A stretch of DNA of 9,234 nucleotides from Nitrososphaerota archaeon. Its GTDB lineage: Archaea; Thermoproteota; Nitrososphaeria; Nitrososphaerales; Gagatemarchaeaceae. Both the position numbers and the translations under genes were made by a program. The stretch is from positions 1 to 9,234 of the forward strand of contig VBPP01000138.1 of assembly GCA_005877365.1 (NCBI GenBank). Reading direction: 5' to 3'. This document shows, in pieces, positions 8,276 through 9,234 of the stretch (position 1 is its first letter; every line of letters begins with the position of its first letter). The notes under the pieces are model-generated. The model searched no databases. It was not told the origin of the DNA and was given only the letters and a program-made list of their open reading frames with translations.

Positions 8276-8403
8276 TCCAGGGTAGCGCCTGGCTCGAAAC
8301 ATCTCTCTATGGCGTTCGAGTGTAGATAGCCACCGGGGTACCAATGCTGGTAGTCGTCGTTGTTGTAGTCTAACTCGTGCCGTTGTGGCAGTTGTCGTAT
8401 CCA
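8263..8403 (-). pseudogene. Coding-like fragment of unknown origin, no canonical start
   Basis: This minus-strand frame lies between a TAG (8404-8406) and a TGA (8263-8265). It encodes 46 residues rich in Asp, Asn, Tyr and His, including LDYNNDDYQHWYPGGYLHSN and AIERCFEPGATLDYRA. About 60% of third positions are G/C, and the aromatic, polar composition looks like a secreted or surface protein. It lacks ATG, GTG or TTG. In the adjacent frame just upstream, SGYDNCHNGTS reads similarly before its own stop, so a frameshifted remnant is possible. It lies downstream of the 119-residue gene on the same strand. Function unknown. Confidence 0.3.
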
Positions 8404-8423
8404 CTAGTTCTCTGCCTCGTAAG

Positions 8424-8783
8424 TTACTCCCGCCATAGATGAATCGTCTGGCTGGGGGCTAGGTCTGCCTCGATTTCGCGTTCGTAAGAATCGTAGTCGT
8501 CTTCGTGCCAACCACTAGGTCGAAGCGACCTGATGACTCGCAGAATCTCCTTGGATTTCTCCTTAGGGAATGTCACATCAATGGCGTCCGCATATGGACC
8601 GCCTTCTTCTTCGATTCTCCAAAGCTCGCCGTACATCACGTCCACCTCGACCCGCGTCGCCCCGGCCGCATAGAGTCTTCTCACAGCTTTGATTGCATTT
8701 GCGGTCCTCCCGAAACGGTTCGTGGCGAGCGCCGTTTCGTTCTTGTTATTTAGGAGCCACGAAAGGGCCTCCGGTTCCTGCAT
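8424..8783 (-). CDS. Hypothetical protein, 119 residues, family not recognised
   Basis: The product is probably soluble, with no signal peptide or membrane helix. An N-terminal helical part (EPEALSWLLNNKNETALATN, 3-22) leads into TANAIKAVRRLYAAGATRVE (27-46), a helix-turn-strand pattern. A conserved-looking middle follows: GELWRIEEEGGPYADAIDVT (52-71) and FPKEKSKEILRVIRSLRP (72-89). The acidic C-terminus is WHEDDYDSYEREIEADLAP (92-110). Codon third positions are clearly G/C-rich, which supports real coding. The frame is open to a TTG at 8891 and has another ATG at 8813. I chose ATG 8783 because it begins four bases after the stop of the preceding small frame (8788-9023) and because the residues before it look out of character. 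The alternation of strand, helix and 'YAD' resembles small alpha/beta proteins, but I cannot assign a family. Confidence 0.7.
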   Translation of the reverse strand: MQEPEALSWLLNNKNETALATNRFGRTANAIKAVRRLYAAGATRVEVDVMYGELWRIEEEGGPYADAIDVTFPKEKSKEILRVIRSLRPSGWHEDDYDSYEREIEADLAPSQTIHLWRE

Positions 8784-8787
8784 GGTG

Positions 8788-9023
8788 CTATTGGAAGACC
8801 TCCCACCAAGCATGATTGAAGATTTGGAAACCGATATCGTAGACCACCATGGCTCCTGCCAGCGCTGTGGAGAATCCAAGGTTAGGACCAACCTCGCCAG
8901 TCGACGGGCTAAGGAAAAAGCTGTAGTTCAGTGTGGCCCCCTGATTTTCGTCCATGAACGTGAGGTATCCCCCAACTGGCGTGCGTCATCTTTCACCGTG
9001 GCTCCAATTTTGTTCTCAGACAA
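8788..9023 (-). pseudogene. Probable small frameshifted gene, membrane-segment-containing protein
   Basis: A TTG at 9023 follows GGAGGGAGA, a good Shine-Dalgarno, and opens MSENKIGATVKDDA. About 13 codons in (near 8985) the adjacent frame takes over with RTPVGGYLTFMDENQGATLN, then YSFFLSPSTGEVGPNLGFST, then a hydrophobic stretch ALAGAMVVYDIGFQIF, ending at a TAG (8788-8790). One inserted base near 8985 would give a continuous protein of about 79 residues. Without it, the frame from ATG 8955 alone would give 55 residues. The next gene starts four bases after the stop, so the two form an operon. A TTAAAA box (9088-9093, minus strand) could drive it. I do not recognise the family. The disruption may be a real mutation or a sequence error, or ATG 8955 may be the true start. 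Confidence 0.4.
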
Positions 9024-9087
9024 TCTCCCTCCAGAAGCAAGAGTAAGGAAGTGAAGCGAGGTTTAGGTCGCCGACCGACTTTCAACG

Positions 9088-9113
9088 TTTTAATGCCGCA
9101 AGCCAAATATTTG
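9088..9113. promoter_or_regulatory. Divergent promoter region with TTTTAA box and CAAATATTTG palindrome
   Basis: TTTTAA (9088-9093) is symmetric enough to act as a TATA box on both strands. On the plus strand it is about 30 bases before the TTG at 9122. On the minus strand it is about 65 bases before the TTG at 9023, leaving a short leader with a Shine-Dalgarno. The perfect 10-base palindrome CAAATATTTG (9104-9113) lies next to the plus-strand start and could be an operator or a second TATA element. Confidence 0.4.
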
Positions 9114-9121
9114 CGATTGGC

Positions 9122-9234
9122 TTGGCCAGCGACGGGAACCTTCAAGCCTTTATGAAGATGAAGGACGAACTGATAAGAGAGCATCACGGAAAGGTCGCTG
9201 TTTTCTACAAAGGCAGGCTGGTAACCGTGCAGGA
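9122..9234 (+). CDS. Start of a small DUF5678-like protein, cut by right window edge
   Basis: Thirty-seven codons are visible. The core, AFMKMKDELIREHHGKVAVF (9-28) followed by YKGRLVTVQ, resembles the short DUF5678 family: an amphipathic helix with a K-x-x-L pattern, then a Gly-Lys turn and a strand-turn-strand with 'V-A-x-x-x-G-x-x-V'. The function of that family is not known to me. The start is either TTG 9122 or the in-frame ATG at 9152. The TATA box at 9088-9093 favours a transcript beginning near 9120 and hence TTG 9122 as a nearly leaderless start. The assignment comes from memory of the family pattern and is uncertain because most of the protein may lie outside the window. Confidence 0.55.
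   Translation, partial: MASDGNLQAFMKMKDELIREHHGKVAVFYKGRLVTVQ

Larger units (their letters stand above)
7787..8423. other. Gene-poor, lower-GC stretch with promoters and coding-like fragments
   Basis: No complete recognisable gene lies here. The left end holds the chaperone promoter. A minus-strand frame open from a stop near 8066 to a TGA at 7828-7830 reads smoothly (for example PLPGEPELYEILQRGL, 53 residues from a GTG at 7989), but its third codon positions are only about half G/C, so it is probably not coding. The middle has a TTCTAGAA palindrome and a TATA box for a short plus-strand frame. The right end holds a minus-strand coding-like fragment (8263-8403). I saw no tRNA, insertion sequence or CRISPR repeat. 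The base composition differs from the GC-rich operons to the left. Confidence 0.5.

Noticed and set aside
8277..8292. CCAGG-GTAGCG-CCTGG hairpin as a terminator
   Set aside because: The stem is only five bases with no T tract, and archaeal termination does not rely on such hairpins. It may be chance.
8168..8404. Minus-strand 78-codon frame from a GTG
   Set aside because: The Arg-rich, irregular product shows no domain pattern. It overlaps a better coding-like frame (8263-8403) one base out of register.
8993..9187. Minus-strand 64-codon frame starting inside the DUF5678-like gene
   Set aside because: It runs antisense through the start of the plus-strand gene and across the divergent promoter. 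The product is not protein-like.

Overview
The window looks like a chromosomal segment of a GC-rich archaeon. The domain call rests on four things. There is an archaeal translation initiation factor 2 beta subunit followed by a DUF424 gene, a gene found in archaea. There is an archaeal-type S-methyl-5'-thioadenosine phosphorylase (MTAP II) with a C-terminal Cys-x-Cys. Promoters are TATA-box-like rather than -35/-10. Start codons sit right at the expected transcription start, which implies leaderless transcripts. A full grpE-dnaK-dnaJ set argues against many hyperthermophiles, and together with the sequence flavour suggests a mesophilic or moderately thermophilic lineage. A Thaumarchaeota/TACK-type archaeon is my best guess, at low confidence.

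Region 1 (1-3252, minus strand) is a tight salvage operon read in the order MTAP, adenine phosphoribosyltransferase (APRT), a second MTAP-family phosphorylase, and S-adenosylhomocysteine hydrolase (SAHH, cut by the left edge). The genes overlap or lie 4-34 bases apart. Together they would recycle the purine and sulfur by-products of S-adenosylmethionine: MTA to adenine and methylthioribose-1-phosphate, adenine to AMP, and SAH to adenosine and homocysteine. The two phosphorylases differ at the base-recognition site (Asp-Tyr-Asp versus Asn-Trp-Ala), which suggests one uses 6-aminopurines and the other 6-oxopurines.

Region 2 (3253-4129, plus strand) holds a 159-base divergent promoter region, then aIF2-beta and a DUF424 gene separated by a single base.

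Region 3 (4136-7786, minus strand) is the Hsp70 chaperone operon grpE-dnaK-dnaJ, convergent with DUF424 with only six bases between the stop codons. DnaK carries a serine at a normally invariant catalytic aspartate and a run of 12 glutamines near its C-terminus. The grpE 5' end seems to carry a one-base frameshift in a G run, so the annotated start probably misses about 44 residues.

Region 4 (7787-9234) is less GC-rich and accessory in character. It has a 119-residue protein of unknown family, a small probably frameshifted gene just before it, one or two short coding-like remnants, a divergent TATA region, and the start of a small DUF5678-like gene running off the right edge. No tRNA, rRNA, CRISPR array or insertion sequence was recognised.
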